Shown: positions 33,841 to 44,304, counted from the stretch's first letter. The stretch is DNA of 64,000 nt from Saccharomyces mikatae IFO 1815 (GCF_947241705.1 NC_079270.1:1031439-1095438); one strand, 5' to 3'. Numbers and translations are program-made. The notes: generated by a model not told the origin, from the sequence alone.

Positions 33841-33933
33841 TTGCGATAGAATGAATTAAGAAAATACCCTTTTTCCCTATAGACCATATGTTCATTTATA
33901 GGGTATATACTTTTGAAAAACGCATTACAAATC

Positions 33934-34090
33934 ACATCATGGATCTAACCGCTACTGTAATTGCCAATGATTTGATGCAATGTCTGTAAAGGTCCCTCTG
34001 CAACGTTAAAAATGGAAATGGTAGAGACCGCCTCTATGCTACATGCAACGCTAGATACCTCTCTGGTGGATGACCTTAATAGTGATTGAA
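33934..34090 (+). repeat. Diverged direct repeat, copy 2
   Basis: Partner of 21871-22030, same orientation. The shared blocks are AATTGCCAAT, CTCTGCAACG, GAAATGGTAGAG and CTGGTGGATGA, with small indels between. It lies about 770 bases upstream of the PDR18-like start. It carries no open frame and does not match the LTR family in this window. It may mark a duplicated promoter or a rearrangement junction. Confidence 0.65.
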
Positions 34091-34541
34091 CATCTCTCAA
34101 ATCGAATATATCAAACATATGAGACTATTTTATTAGGTATGTGCCGACCAACTACTTTAATGCTATTCATACTTCCTTGTATCCAGCTAATCGATTAATA
34201 ATGAAAAGTATAAGTCCAAGATATCTGTTGTTGATTTTTTTTTTGATCAACAATAAAAATGTTAATCTACAGCTATCAAAGAGATTCGTTTACCATTTGT
34301 GATTCCTATCTATCTACATCCTTATAACCATGAAGGACAAAGGGCAGAATAACAGCAGCCATGTCGCATAAAGCTGAATAAATATATCCATGTGCTTAGT
34401 AGCATGTACATGATGACAAATTTGGTGTTCTTTAACATTTAAACTATGTTTATTTGACGACCATTTTTTATTATTCCGGCTATCTGACCCGAGAAAGCTA
34501 ATGGTTTATTCTAGACCCGTCAAAAACGTCATGGCTTTATA

Positions 34542-34549
34542 TCCGCGGC
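34542..34549 (+). promoter_or_regulatory. PDRE-like site (TCCGCGGC), one base off consensus
   Basis: The Pdr1/Pdr3 element is TCCGYGGR; this octamer differs at the last base. It lies about 315 bases upstream of the ABC transporter ATG, a plausible place for a functional site. The match is imperfect, so confidence is low. Confidence 0.3.
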
Positions 34550-34861
34550 CTCGGCTTTTAAACTCACTCTTACAAAGCAACGAATAGTGACGCAGACAGC
34601 ATTTCATCCTTTTCAAAATTACTAAACATATAAGGATAAAGATAATTAGAAAACTATCAAACCAATTCGTCTACTCATCAACCATCAACTGCGGTTGTAC
34701 ATAGAAACGAACTTCAAACTGACTGCTATTACAAAATTTTGAATACGGCATACAGCGTTCATCGTGCTTCTAATTTTAATCTAGATTTCAAGATACCGAT
34801 CAGTATAGAAGTACAGCGGCTTAGTCAAGGCAAATAAATTATTAATATAGATTTTACTGCC

Positions 34862-37800
34862 ATGCCCTCTTCTACAGGCTCTGGGCGTATTAGTTCTGCA
34901 GAATCCGAAGTATCCTTAAGTAACGAAAACTTTCAAACAAAACCCATAATAGATGATACCCAAGGCGATAAGATTGTAAAAATGCTTACAAGCCACTCCC
35001 ACATATCTTCTTTCAACGATTGTAGAAATGATGAAGTTAATGACGATGGTGGACCTGGAATAGATGAGGATACAGTAGCCCGTATTCAGACAATAGCTCG
35101 TACTTTGTCTCATCATACATTAAGGGATGGCCCTATAGATTGGGAAAAGCCTTGTTCAGAAGCATTCGATGCTTCTGCTATTATCGGATCATTTGTTAGA
35201 GACGCTTCCGAACAAGGTATCCATCTTCGTAAAGCCGGGGTAACTATGGAAAGTGTCTCAGCTGAAGGGTTCGATTCCACCTTCCTGGAAGGACAAACAT
35301 TTGGGGATATACTTTGTTTACCATGGACAATAATCAAGGGTATTCGTGAAATAAAAAACCGTAAAAGGATGAGAACAATTTTGAAGAGTGTCAATTTGGT
35401 GGCGAAGTCTGGGGAAATGGTTCTTGTCTTAGGAAGACCAGGTGCTGGTTGCTCTTCATTCTTGAAAATTGCAGCGGGCGAGACCAGTCAGTTTGCAGGC
35501 GGTGTCACAGGCGATATATCTTACGATGGTATTCCTCAGGACGAAATGATGCGACGTTATAAATCTGACGTTATTTACAATGGTGAACTAGACGTTCATT
35601 TCCCATATTTAACGGTGAAACAGACTTTAGATTTTGCTATTGCCTGTAAAACACCTGCAAAGAGGGTAAATAATGTTACCAGGGCGGAATATATCGCAAG
35701 CCAGAGAGACTTGTATGCCACAATTTTTGGTTTGACTCACACCTATAATACCAAAGTAGGTAATGATTTTGTCAGGGGTGTATCTGGTGGTGAACGTAAG
35801 CGTGTCTCGATTGCTGAGGCGTTGGCAGCCAGAGGTTCAATATATTGTTGGGACAACGCCACGAGAGGTCTTGACGCCTCCACTGCTCTAGAATATGCAC
35901 AAGCTATTCGTATCATGACCAACTTATTGGGCTCTACCGCCCTCGTCACTGTCTACCAAGCCAGCGAAAAAATATATGAGACTTTTGATAAAGTCACTGT
36001 CTTGTACGCCGGTAGACAAATTTTCTATGGCGAAGTTACTGAAGCAAAAAATTACTTTCAAGCAATGGGTTATTTGTGTCCAGCAAGACAATCTACTGCC
36101 GAATATCTAACTGCTCTTACCGATCCTGACGGTTTTCACGAGGTAAGGCCCGGTTTTGAGAATACTGTACCTCGTACCGCAGAAGAGTTTGAAAGATATT
36201 GGCTTGATTCTCCAGAATTTGATAATCTACAGCGTGAGATTCAGGAGCTTAAACAAAAAGTTGATACGGAGAAAGTTAAAGCAATTTACGACAAGTCCAT
36301 GGCACAAGAGAAATCCAAGGGTACCAGAAAATCCTCCTATTTCACAATTTCTTACTGGGAACAGGTTAAGCTGTGTACCATCAGAGGTTTTCAAAGAATC
36401 TACGGCAATAAGTCGTATACGGTAATAAATACATGTGCTGCCATTGCACAATCTTTTATCATCGGGTCTTTGTTTTATCAAACCTCTTCGTCCACCTCAG
36501 GTGCTTTTTCTAGAGGAGGTGTTTTGTTCTTTTCCTTATTGTATTACTCATTAATGGGGTTAGCCAATATCAATTTCGAACATAGACAAATCTTACAAAA
36601 ACACAGGGTCTACTCCCTTTACCATCCCTCTGCAGAAGCATTGGCAAGTACTATATCCTCATTTCCTTTCAGAATGATTGGCCTGACGTTTTTTCTAATC
36701 ATTTTGTACTTCTTATCCGGTTTACACGTGAGTGCCGGTAGCTTTTTCACCGTATATCTGTTTTTGAGCATGTGCTCAGAGACTATCACAGGGTTATTTG
36801 AAATGGTTTCTTCATTGTGTGATACTCTGTCTCAAGCGAACTCTATAGCTGGTGTCTTGATGTTGGCTATTTCCATGTATTCGACGTACATGATACAACT
36901 ACCTTCAATGCATCCATGGTTCAAGTGGATTTCGTACATTCTTCCCATTAGATATGCTTTTGAATCGATGTTGAACGCAGAATTTCATGGGAGACGTATG
37001 GATTGTGGAGGTACTTTGGTTCCTTCTGGCCCTGGTTTTGAAGTTGTCTCGTCCGAAAACCAAGTATGTGCATTTGTTGGTTCTAGGCCTGGTCAATCCT
37101 GGGTTCTTGGTGATGACTATCTGAAAGCACAGTTCCAATACGATTATAAGCACACCTGGAGGAATTTCGGCATTATGTGGTGTTTTCTCATTGGCTATAT
37201 TGTCTTGAAAGCTGTATTCACAGAGTTCAAGAATCCCGTTAAAGGTGGTGGTGATGCTCTAGTCTTCAAAAAGGGCACAAAGAATGCCCTGCAAAAGATG
37301 CAAACCACTGGTAGAAATGATGAGGAAGTTTTTACTTCGTCTTTGACAGCGCAGGATATGAAGGACATGGTTTCCAGCAGCGATTTTAGTGGAAAGGATG
37401 ATTTTGAAGGTTTGGAGACGACGGGTGTCTTCGTTTGGAAAGATGTTTGTTTTACAATTCCGTATAACAACGGAGAGCGTATGCTTTTAGACAATGTGAG
37501 CGGTTACTGCGTTCCAGGTACATTGACAGCATTGATGGGTGAGTCTGGTGCTGGTAAAACAACATTATTAAACACATTAGCTCAAAGAAACGTTGGCACC
37601 ATAACTGGTGATATGTTGGTCAATGGATTTCCAATTGACGCAAGTTTTGAAAGACGTACTGGTTATGTACAGCAACAGGATATTCATATCGCAGAACTAA
37701 CCGTCAGGGAATCTTTACAGTTTAGTGCGCGCATGCGTCGTCCACAATCTGTTCCTGACACAGAAAAAATGAAGTATGTCGAAAAGATCATGGACATCCT

Positions 37801-39370
37801 TGGGATGCAAGAGTATTCTGAAGCTCTCGTAGGTGAAATTGGTTATGGTTTGAACGTTGAACAAAGAAAGAAGCTTTCGATTGGTGTTGAATTGGTTGGC
37901 AAACCAGACTTACTATTATTTTTGGATGAGCCAACTTCCGGGTTGGATTCACAGGCCGCATGGGCCATTGTCACAATGTTGAAAAAATTAGCGCAAGCAG
38001 GTCAATCTATTCTGTGCACCATTCACCAACCTTCTGCTACTCTGTTTGAGCAGTTTGATAGATTATTGCTTTTGAGAAAAGGTGGTCAAACAGTTTACTT
38101 TGGCGATGTGGGTAAGAACTCAAGTTCGGTCCTGGGATATTTCGAAAGGAATGGTGCGAGAAAATGCCAACCAAATGAAAATCCAGCGGAGTACGTTCTG
38201 GAAGCCATTGGTGCTGGTGCTACTGCTTCTGTTTTAGAAAACTGGCATGATATATGGAAGGCGTCTCCTGAGATGAAAACGGCCAATGAAGAAATTGACA
38301 CCATGATCAAGGATATGTCGTCATCTGTATCTCAGAATACTGGTATAGATTCTTCGAAGTATGCAGCCTCATATTTTTATCAATTCAGATATGTGCTAAG
38401 TAGGACTAGTTTGACTTTTTGGAGAAATCTTAACTATATCATGTCCAAGATGATGCTGTTGATGGTCAGTGGGTTGTTTATTGGATTTACTTTCTTTCAC
38501 GTTGATGATAGTTTCATTGGCTTGCAGAATACGATGTTCGCTTGTTTTATGGCTATTGTTATATCTGCCCCTGCTACCAACCAGATTCAGGCCCGTGCGA
38601 TTGCTGCCAAGGAACTATACGAAGTTCGTGAATCAAAGTCCAACATGTTCCATTGGTCTCTTCTTTTGATAACTCAGTACCTAAATGAACTGCCATACCA
38701 TTTGCTGTTCTCAACTATATTCTTTGTTTCATTTTATTTCCCCTTGGGAATTTTCTTCGAGGCTTCCAGGTCTGGCCTGTTTTATCTAAATTATGCCATC
38801 GTTTTTCAGTTTTACTATGTTGGTCTTGCTTTATTGGTCCTTTATATGTCTCCCAACTTAGAGTCTGCCAATGTCATTATGGGATTCTTTTTATCCATGC
38901 TGATTACGTTTTGTGGTGTTCTTCAACCATCTTCCCTAATGCCTGGCTTTTGGACATTCATGTGGAAGCTATCTCCTTATACATATTTCGTGCAAAACTT
39001 GATTGGGCTAATGATGCACAAGAAACCTGTAAGGTGCTCGAAGAAGGAGCTGTCCATTTTTAATCCACCAGCAGGTCAAACTTGTGGTGAATTTACCAAA
39101 CCTTTTTTCAAGCATGGCAGTGGATATATCGCCAACCCAGAAGCTACCTCGAAATGTGCGTACTGTGTCTATAAAGTTGGTGATGAATACCTGGCGCATA
39201 TAAGCTCCAACTTCAGCTACTTATGGAGAAACTTTGGTATATATTGGGCCTATATTGCCTTCAACATTTTCGGCATGATCTTAATGTACTATCTTATTCA
39301 GATCAAACACATTTCTCCGATGAATATTGGCATAGTGAAAAGGCTAATGGCGAGATTCAAGCGAAAATGA
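34862..39370 (+). CDS. PDR18: PDR-subfamily ABC multidrug transporter, SNQ2/PDR18 type
   Basis: A 1502-residue full-size ABCG pump in the plasma membrane, ordered NBD-TMD-NBD-TMD. NBD1 has the degenerate Walker A GRPGAGCSSF and signature VSGGERKRVS typical of fungal PDR pumps. NBD2 has the canonical GESGAGKTTLL, signature LNVEQRKKLS and Walker B LLLFLDEPTSGLDS. Six membrane segments follow each NBD. Family members export drugs, or sterols in the case of Pdr18. Length equals Snq2 (1501). Linkage to YNR071C- and AIF1-like genes points to PDR18, which is annotated as only 1333 residues in S. cerevisiae. The protein here is therefore a full-length form. SNQ2 is the alternative name. Confidence 0.9.
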   Translation: MPSSTGSGRISSAESEVSLSNENFQTKPIIDDTQGDKIVKMLTSHSHISSFNDCRNDEVNDDGGPGIDEDTVARIQTIARTLSHHTLRDGPIDWEKPCSEAFDASAIIGSFVRDASEQGIHLRKAGVTMESVSAEGFDSTFLEGQTFGDILCLPWTIIKGIREIKNRKRMRTILKSVNLVAKSGEMVLVLGRPGAGCSSFLKIAAGETSQFAGGVTGDISYDGIPQDEMMRRYKSDVIYNGELDVHFPYLTVKQTLDFAIACKTPAKRVNNVTRAEYIASQRDLYATIFGLTHTYNTKVGNDFVRGVSGGERKRVSIAEALAARGSIYCWDNATRGLDASTALEYAQAIRIMTNLLGSTALVTVYQASEKIYETFDKVTVLYAGRQIFYGEVTEAKNYFQAMGYLCPARQSTAEYLTALTDPDGFHEVRPGFENTVPRTAEEFERYWLDSPEFDNLQREIQELKQKVDTEKVKAIYDKSMAQEKSKGTRKSSYFTISYWEQVKLCTIRGFQRIYGNKSYTVINTCAAIAQSFIIGSLFYQTSSSTSGAFSRGGVLFFSLLYYSLMGLANINFEHRQILQKHRVYSLYHPSAEALASTISSFPFRMIGLTFFLIILYFLSGLHVSAGSFFTVYLFLSMCSETITGLFEMVSSLCDTLSQANSIAGVLMLAISMYSTYMIQLPSMHPWFKWISYILPIRYAFESMLNAEFHGRRMDCGGTLVPSGPGFEVVSSENQVCAFVGSRPGQSWVLGDDYLKAQFQYDYKHTWRNFGIMWCFLIGYIVLKAVFTEFKNPVKGGGDALVFKKGTKNALQKMQTTGRNDEEVFTSSLTAQDMKDMVSSSDFSGKDDFEGLETTGVFVWKDVCFTIPYNNGERMLLDNVSGYCVPGTLTALMGESGAGKTTLLNTLAQRNVGTITGDMLVNGFPIDASFERRTGYVQQQDIHIAELTVRESLQFSARMRRPQSVPDTEKMKYVEKIMDILGMQEYSEALVGEIGYGLNVEQRKKLSIGVELVGKPDLLLFLDEPTSGLDSQAAWAIVTMLKKLAQAGQSILCTIHQPSATLFEQFDRLLLLRKGGQTVYFGDVGKNSSSVLGYFERNGARKCQPNENPAEYVLEAIGAGATASVLENWHDIWKASPEMKTANEEIDTMIKDMSSSVSQNTGIDSSKYAASYFYQFRYVLSRTSLTFWRNLNYIMSKMMLLMVSGLFIGFTFFHVDDSFIGLQNTMFACFMAIVISAPATNQIQARAIAAKELYEVRESKSNMFHWSLLLITQYLNELPYHLLFSTIFFVSFYFPLGIFFEASRSGLFYLNYAIVFQFYYVGLALLVLYMSPNLESANVIMGFFLSMLITFCGVLQPSSLMPGFWTFMWKLSPYTYFVQNLIGLMMHKKPVRCSKKELSIFNPPAGQTCGEFTKPFFKHGSGYIANPEATSKCAYCVYKVGDEYLAHISSNFSYLWRNFGIYWAYIAFNIFGMILMYYLIQIKHISPMNIGIVKRLMARFKRK

Positions 39371-39963
39371 TTATGGTTATACAGAACATTTATATTAAAT
39401 ATATATATATATATATTTCCCTCGCAAACTGTATATCCTTTTTAAAAAGGCCCTATTTTTTTTTGTGAATGATTTTGTATTCATGGCAGAACATGTAGTC
39501 TTGAATGTCTTCCATTACCGGACATCGTTTGAAAGGGTGTTTGGGGATTGAATTTAAGGAGATAGACACTACAAAGCAGTCCGCCAATTACTAGGTGCTG
39601 TCCTATCAGATGAAGTCAATTGTCTAACCTTTGCAATATATTTTAGGTATAATTTCCCGCGTCAAAGCAGTTACCTCATTTGGTCATGCTGAGCCAAGTC
39701 GAGTGGTTATGCAAAGACGCTTTACGACTACTAGATTGTATACTTTTCCAAAAAAAAAAGGGTACCAGAAAGTATACAATTTATACTATAGTATGTACAC
39801 ATATAATGAATAGATCAGAAAAACTTCATAAAGAATATAAGCATACTGTGGGGCATTTTCTTGCCTCTAATCTTGTCGAGTTGCCCGATAATTTTGAGTT
39901 ATCCACATACACCTTCCCTGATTCTCCTTGTTTCACTGGATAAAACTATGTGAATTCTTCTGT
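39371..39963. other. Convergent 3' region between ABC transporter and AIF1
   Basis: 593 bases including an alternating TA run at 39399-39416 just after the transporter stop. No gene seen. Confidence 0.5.
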
Positions 39964-41103
39964 CTATTTTTTATACATAGGTTCCATTAAGTCAGAAAGA
40001 AGGTTCTTCGACTTAACCCTAGAAATTAGGAACGATGGGATATTGATCGTCCCAAGTACTGGTACTGGAAACTGTCCAAATCCTGCATTTGGCCCAAGAG
40101 ATACACCGGTTGGAGCATGGCCTGTTTCGAGAGAATCTGCATCAACGAGATTAGCGCTTGCTCCTTCTTGCAAAGAACTTACAATGTTGCGGGTCAAAAC
40201 GTCAACCCAATTTTCCCTTTTGACTAATCCATGATACCTGAAATTTGTGACGTCTCCAATAGCGAAAACGTTTCCTGCTTCGACGGCCTTTACCTGAAAG
40301 TTCTTTTCAACATCAATAATTCCTTTTTTATCACAAAGTTTTGAAATATCGTTAGATGGCACACTTGGTGAAATTCCGACGCCTCTGTATATCAAATCAG
40401 CATCGATGTGTTCTGATGAGCCCTCGCCCAGGAATATACGGTTCGGTGAGGTATCGCAAGAAACCCCTACAGTGTTCAAGTACAATTTTACTCCATTATT
40501 GGCAAGATAGTTCGTCACCTTTCTTCTGATAGTATCATTATATAACCCAGAACTTGGTAGCAGTTTATCAGAATTGTGAATAATGGAAATACGCTTTTCT
40601 CCAGAATTAATCTCCTCTGCATACTTGAATATCAGTTCGCCAGCCAGTTCACAGTTCACAAAACCGCCACCAAGGAAAACTATATGGCTAGCATCTGAAA
40701 TTCTAGATGCCTCTTTTTCAAAATACTCTTCATAGTTGTCCCCGAAGATGTAGGTTGAACCGATTGGATCAGACCACTTCGAGCCTGTTGCAAGGATCAA
40801 GACATCGAAGTTGGTAGGCCCACTTGATTCTAGTACCACTTTTTCAACGTCAAAGCTGGTAACCTTCTCTTTGATAACCTCAACGCCATCGTCAAGGACA
40901 CTTTTTAAAGGTAGAATTGACTTAGTGTAGTCTTTAGATACAGTCAACCGTACAGCAGAGGGTAGGAAATACACATAATCAGATACAGTGATAAGCTTTA
41001 CCCGGTATTTATTGGCATCTAGCTCCCTGCACAGATGGTTCGCTACAGACACCCCAAACACACCGGCGCCGACAACCACCACACTCTTAATATTGCTTGT
41101 CAT
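39964..41103 (-). CDS. AIF1: Apoptosis-inducing-factor-like flavoprotein oxidoreductase
   Basis: An FAD/NAD-dependent oxidoreductase. Yeast Aif1 (378 residues) is mitochondrial and moves to the nucleus during cell death. I choose the ATG at 41103 because it gives 379 residues and begins just before the dinucleotide-binding motif VVVVGAGVFGVSVANHL. The longer frame starting at 41178 would add a basic, lysine-rich 25 residues. Also visible: the second nucleotide motif HIVFLGGGFVNCELAGEL near residue 145 and the FAD-closing GNVFAIGDVTNF near 285. In S. cerevisiae it lies directly after MAN2 on chromosome XIV. Here SOR, a regulator and the ABC pump come between. Confidence 0.9.
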   Translation of the reverse strand: MTSNIKSVVVVGAGVFGVSVANHLCRELDANKYRVKLITVSDYVYFLPSAVRLTVSKDYTKSILPLKSVLDDGVEVIKEKVTSFDVEKVVLESSGPTNFDVLILATGSKWSDPIGSTYIFGDNYEEYFEKEASRISDASHIVFLGGGFVNCELAGELIFKYAEEINSGEKRISIIHNSDKLLPSSGLYNDTIRRKVTNYLANNGVKLYLNTVGVSCDTSPNRIFLGEGSSEHIDADLIYRGVGISPSVPSNDISKLCDKKGIIDVEKNFQVKAVEAGNVFAIGDVTNFRYHGLVKRENWVDVLTRNIVSSLQEGASANLVDADSLETGHAPTGVSLGPNAGFGQFPVPVLGTINIPSFLISRVKSKNLLSDLMEPMYKK

Positions 41104-41224
41104 AATTTCAGTTCTTTCCTTTTTTTTCAGTTCTTTCTTAGATATTTGTGAACAAGAATGATTTGAAAGTATATACAAGACTAGCTAGTTACCTCTGTCT
41201 TTAACGTGCTGCTACTTATAGTGC

Positions 41225-41238
41225 GTTGCGGCCGCAAC
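41225..41238. promoter_or_regulatory. Perfect palindrome GTTGCGGCCGCAAC upstream of AIF1
   Basis: A 14-base inverted repeat with head-to-head CGG half-sites and no spacer, 122 bases upstream of the AIF1 ATG. Zinc-cluster dimers bind inverted CGG triplets, so a regulatory role is possible. A few palindromes of this length are expected by chance in 64 kb. Confidence 0.3.
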
Positions 41239-42668
41239 AGTGGAGATAATGATAATATAGTCTAGGCTTGTTTTACTTTTATCGGTTTTGGCAATTAATG
41301 ATCTGACATTGTTCATTACTAATCGCGGTAGCATGTCTACATATCACTAAATACGAAGACCTGTAGTGCTTAGCTTCATCCCTACAATTGTATGGGAAAC
41401 TGTCATTCCTCTTTAAAACACTCACATGAGAACATTGCACTCGCTCCGTTATGTTTGAGAGTGGGGATTGCTTCTTTTGAAACCTGTTTTTCGAATTGAA
41501 TTTCCAGAGAGTCAATCTGGAGAGTAATGCTTGTTTAACATAGTGCCTGACATGGCCAAAAAAAATGAGTGGAAATTGTCAGCAGTAACGAAATACAGTC
41601 TCTTTTAATTTTAAGTGATTTCACATCAGAAAATTTTGAGGTTACTTCTAATTTTCCGAACAGATTATTAACTGCTAGTTGAAAATAGCACTGAAATGGA
41701 CAGTCACTTGGTTCGGAACATTGAAGTGAAAATGTAGAAAAACGTAAGGATCATCCAGCTATTTTTATTAGAATTGCATCATGAATGGAGATTATTGAAG
41801 AAGTTATCCGTTCAACAAAATCTCAGTTTATGTTCCAAGTTAATTTGGTATGAACTTAGCTGTTAATTTAGACGTCTTTATCAGAAACATGAGCTCTACG
41901 ATAAAACTGGACCCTTGACAGCAATGAGAGCTGCAATAATAAAAGCAGTCAGATACTCATAGTGGTTTCTTCTCGAAATCAGGCACTATTTCTTGTATGA
42001 AATTGTAGGCAAAGTGGTATAAACACAGTTGAAAGTACAACTTGGTATTACTGTGACCCAACAACAAACAACAAATTTTGTTGCTGGCGGCTTGGAGGAC
42101 ATTGTCAGGTTAGTCGCACTTCTTTTTACAAATGACACGGAGTTTGCACCAGTAACTTGCTATAAGGATTTTTTCGGCACGACCAGACAAGAAGAAGATA
42201 CCCATAAGTAATAGAAATCTCCTGACATCGTGTCGACAACGCTACCAATCAAGTCCATTGGAGGTGCTACTTAAAATTTGCAGAAATCTACACAAAGAAG
42301 GGACTTTGTTAATATTAAAAGTTTGTGAGACGTTTTTCATTTTCTGCTGTCAGTGGTGAAGGAAGAGGCATAGTATTTCTGGGTACCTATGATCGGAAAA
42401 TTAATTCTAGAAAATAGCCTTTTAAATGGACAAGGTTGTAAATAAGTAAATTTTAATTTCTTTCTTTTATTTATCGGTACTATATTAGATATAGATACTC
42501 CCACAGTCAAACTAAGGAAAAAGTAGAAAGAAAAAATAATAAACAGTATTTTGTGCCTAATAATAAAAATATTTCTTTGGTCATATCACAAAAGGTAGAG
42601 TTGGTCTGTAAAGACGCAATGTATTCGAAAATCCGAGGGAGTGAGCCTATAAACCCCCTGGCTCTTTC

Positions 42669-42685
42669 CGGACCACATTGGTCCA
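42669..42685 (+). promoter_or_regulatory. Degenerate Gal4-type site (CGG-N11-CCA)
   Basis: The Gal4 consensus is CGG-N11-CCG; here the last base differs. It lies about 205 bases upstream of the MEL1 ATG and is itself nearly palindromic (ACCACATTGGT core). MEL1 is galactose-induced through Gal4 in S. cerevisiae. No perfect site was seen by eye in this promoter. Confidence 0.35.
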
Positions 42686-42888
42686 CTACTTCGGCCTTGT
42701 GTTTCCCGCAATAGACTAAAACAAACCTATTAACAATGAGTTTATTGTTGGCGTTGGTAATATACGTCTCGAGATGTTGTGGTCCTTGTACGAAGTAACG
42801 AATGTAGGTTATAAATATAGAGAAAATATTGATAAAAGGAAAGTATGATACCCAGTACTCAACTGCTCCTCATAGAAAGAAACCAACA

Positions 42889-44304
42889 ATGTCTTACATA
42901 TATCTCTTCATTACAGCCGCTGCTGTTACTGGTGCGCTTGGCTCATCCCCAAGTTACAATGGACTTGGCCTTACTCCCCAGATGGGTTGGGACAATTGGA
43001 ATACATTTGCCTGCGACGTCAGTGAGCAATTACTTTTGAACACTGCTGATCGAATTTCTGAAATAGGGTTGAAAGATTTGGGCTATAAATACGTTATACT
43101 CGATGATTGCTGGTCTAGCGGCAGGAATTCCAACGGTACACTTGTTGCAGACAAGAACAAGTTTCCCAATGGAATGGATCACGTGGCAAGGCATCTTCAT
43201 AACAATAACTTCCTGTTTGGTATGTACTCGTCTGCCGGTGAATACACTTGTGCGGGATACCCTGGATCTTTGGGACATGAGCAAGAAGATGCAGAGTTCT
43301 TTGCTAGAAATGGGGTTGATTATTTGAAGTATGATAACTGCTATAACAAAGGCAAATTTGGCACCCCAGAAACGTCCTACAAACGCTACAAAGCTATGTC
43401 TGATGCTTTGAACAAAACCGGCAGGCCCATTTTTTATTCTTTGTGTAATTGGGGCCAGGACTTGACATTTTACTGGGGATCCGATATAGCCAATTCTTGG
43501 AGAATGAGTGGTGACATTTACCCTGAGTTCGATCGCCCTGACAGCAGGTGTCCTTGTGATGGTGACCAGTATGATTGCTCATATGCTGGTTTTCATTGTT
43601 CTATCATGAATATTCTTAACAAAGCCGCTCCAATGGGGCAAAATGCAGGGATTGGTGGTTGGAATGATTTGGACAATTTAGAAGTTGGAGTTGGAAATCT
43701 GACTGACGATGAAGAAAAGGCTCATTTTTCCATGTGGGCAATGGTTAAGTCTCCACTTATCATTGGCGCCGATGTTAATCACTTGAAGGAGTCTTCGTAT
43801 TCTATATATAGCCAGGCTTCTGTTATAGCCATCAACCAAGATCCAAAGGGTGTACCAGCAACAAGGGTATGGAGACATTATGTTTCACAAACTGACAAGT
43901 ACGGCAAAGGAGAAATTCAGCTCTGGAGCTGTCCCCTCGATAATGGTGACCAAGTTATTGCTCTATTGAATGGGAGTAATAAGAAAAGGCCAATGAATGC
44001 TAGTTTAGAAGACATTTTCTTTGATAGCTACTTGGGTTCCGAAGAATTATCTTCAAGCTGGGATATTTATGATCTATGGGCCAACAGGATCGACAACACC
44101 ATAGCGTCTAACATTCTTAAGAATAACAAAGTGACTAACAGTAGTCTGTACAATGCTACTGAATTATCTTACAAAGAAGGGCTGTCGAAGAACGATACTA
44201 GATTATTTGGCGTCCAGATTGGTACTGTTTCTCCTGGTGGGTTACTTAACACCACTGTTCCAGCTCATGGAGTTGCATTGTATAGGTTAAGACGTTCTCG
44301 CTAA
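42889..44304 (+). CDS. MEL1: Secreted alpha-galactosidase (melibiase)
   Basis: This enzyme hydrolyses melibiose and raffinose-type alpha-1,6-galactosides outside the cell. The ATG at 42889 gives 471 residues, the standard MEL length. It starts with an 18-residue signal peptide (hydrophobic, ending ALG) before the mature SPSYNGLGLTPQMGWDNWN. The glycoside hydrolase 27 nucleophile Asp is in YLKYDNC near residue 149, and the acid/base region is around SRCPCDGD. Many N-glycosylation sequons are present. The further-upstream in-frame ATG at 42829 would bury the signal peptide and is unlikely. MEL genes are subtelomeric and absent from many S. cerevisiae strains. The released galactose would enter the GAL pathway. 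Confidence 0.95.
   Translation: MSYIYLFITAAAVTGALGSSPSYNGLGLTPQMGWDNWNTFACDVSEQLLLNTADRISEIGLKDLGYKYVILDDCWSSGRNSNGTLVADKNKFPNGMDHVARHLHNNNFLFGMYSSAGEYTCAGYPGSLGHEQEDAEFFARNGVDYLKYDNCYNKGKFGTPETSYKRYKAMSDALNKTGRPIFYSLCNWGQDLTFYWGSDIANSWRMSGDIYPEFDRPDSRCPCDGDQYDCSYAGFHCSIMNILNKAAPMGQNAGIGGWNDLDNLEVGVGNLTDDEEKAHFSMWAMVKSPLIIGADVNHLKESSYSIYSQASVIAINQDPKGVPATRVWRHYVSQTDKYGKGEIQLWSCPLDNGDQVIALLNGSNKKRPMNASLEDIFFDSYLGSEELSSSWDIYDLWANRIDNTIASNILKNNKVTNSSLYNATELSYKEGLSKNDTRLFGVQIGTVSPGGLLNTTVPAHGVALYRLRRSR

Larger units (their letters stand above)
33841..34861. other. Promoter region of the ABC transporter
   Basis: 1 kb without an open gene. It contains repeat copy 2 (33934-34090) and a near-match to a pleiotropic drug response element (34542-34549), both listed. 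An A/T-rich leader precedes the ATG at 34862. Confidence 0.55.
41104..42888. other. Divergent intergenic region, AIF1 to MEL1
   Basis: 1.8 kb without a convincing gene. It contains a 14-base GC-rich palindrome at 41225-41238 and a degenerate Gal4-type site at 42669-42685, both listed. A TATAAATA stretch at 42811-42818 lies about 75 bases before the MEL1 ATG. Confidence 0.5.

Noticed and set aside
41104-41178. 25-residue N-terminal extension of AIF1
   Set aside because: The internal ATG gives the usual length and begins just before the FAD motif.
42829-42888. 20-residue N-terminal extension of MEL1
   Set aside because: It would place charged residues ahead of the signal peptide; the 471-residue form matches the family.
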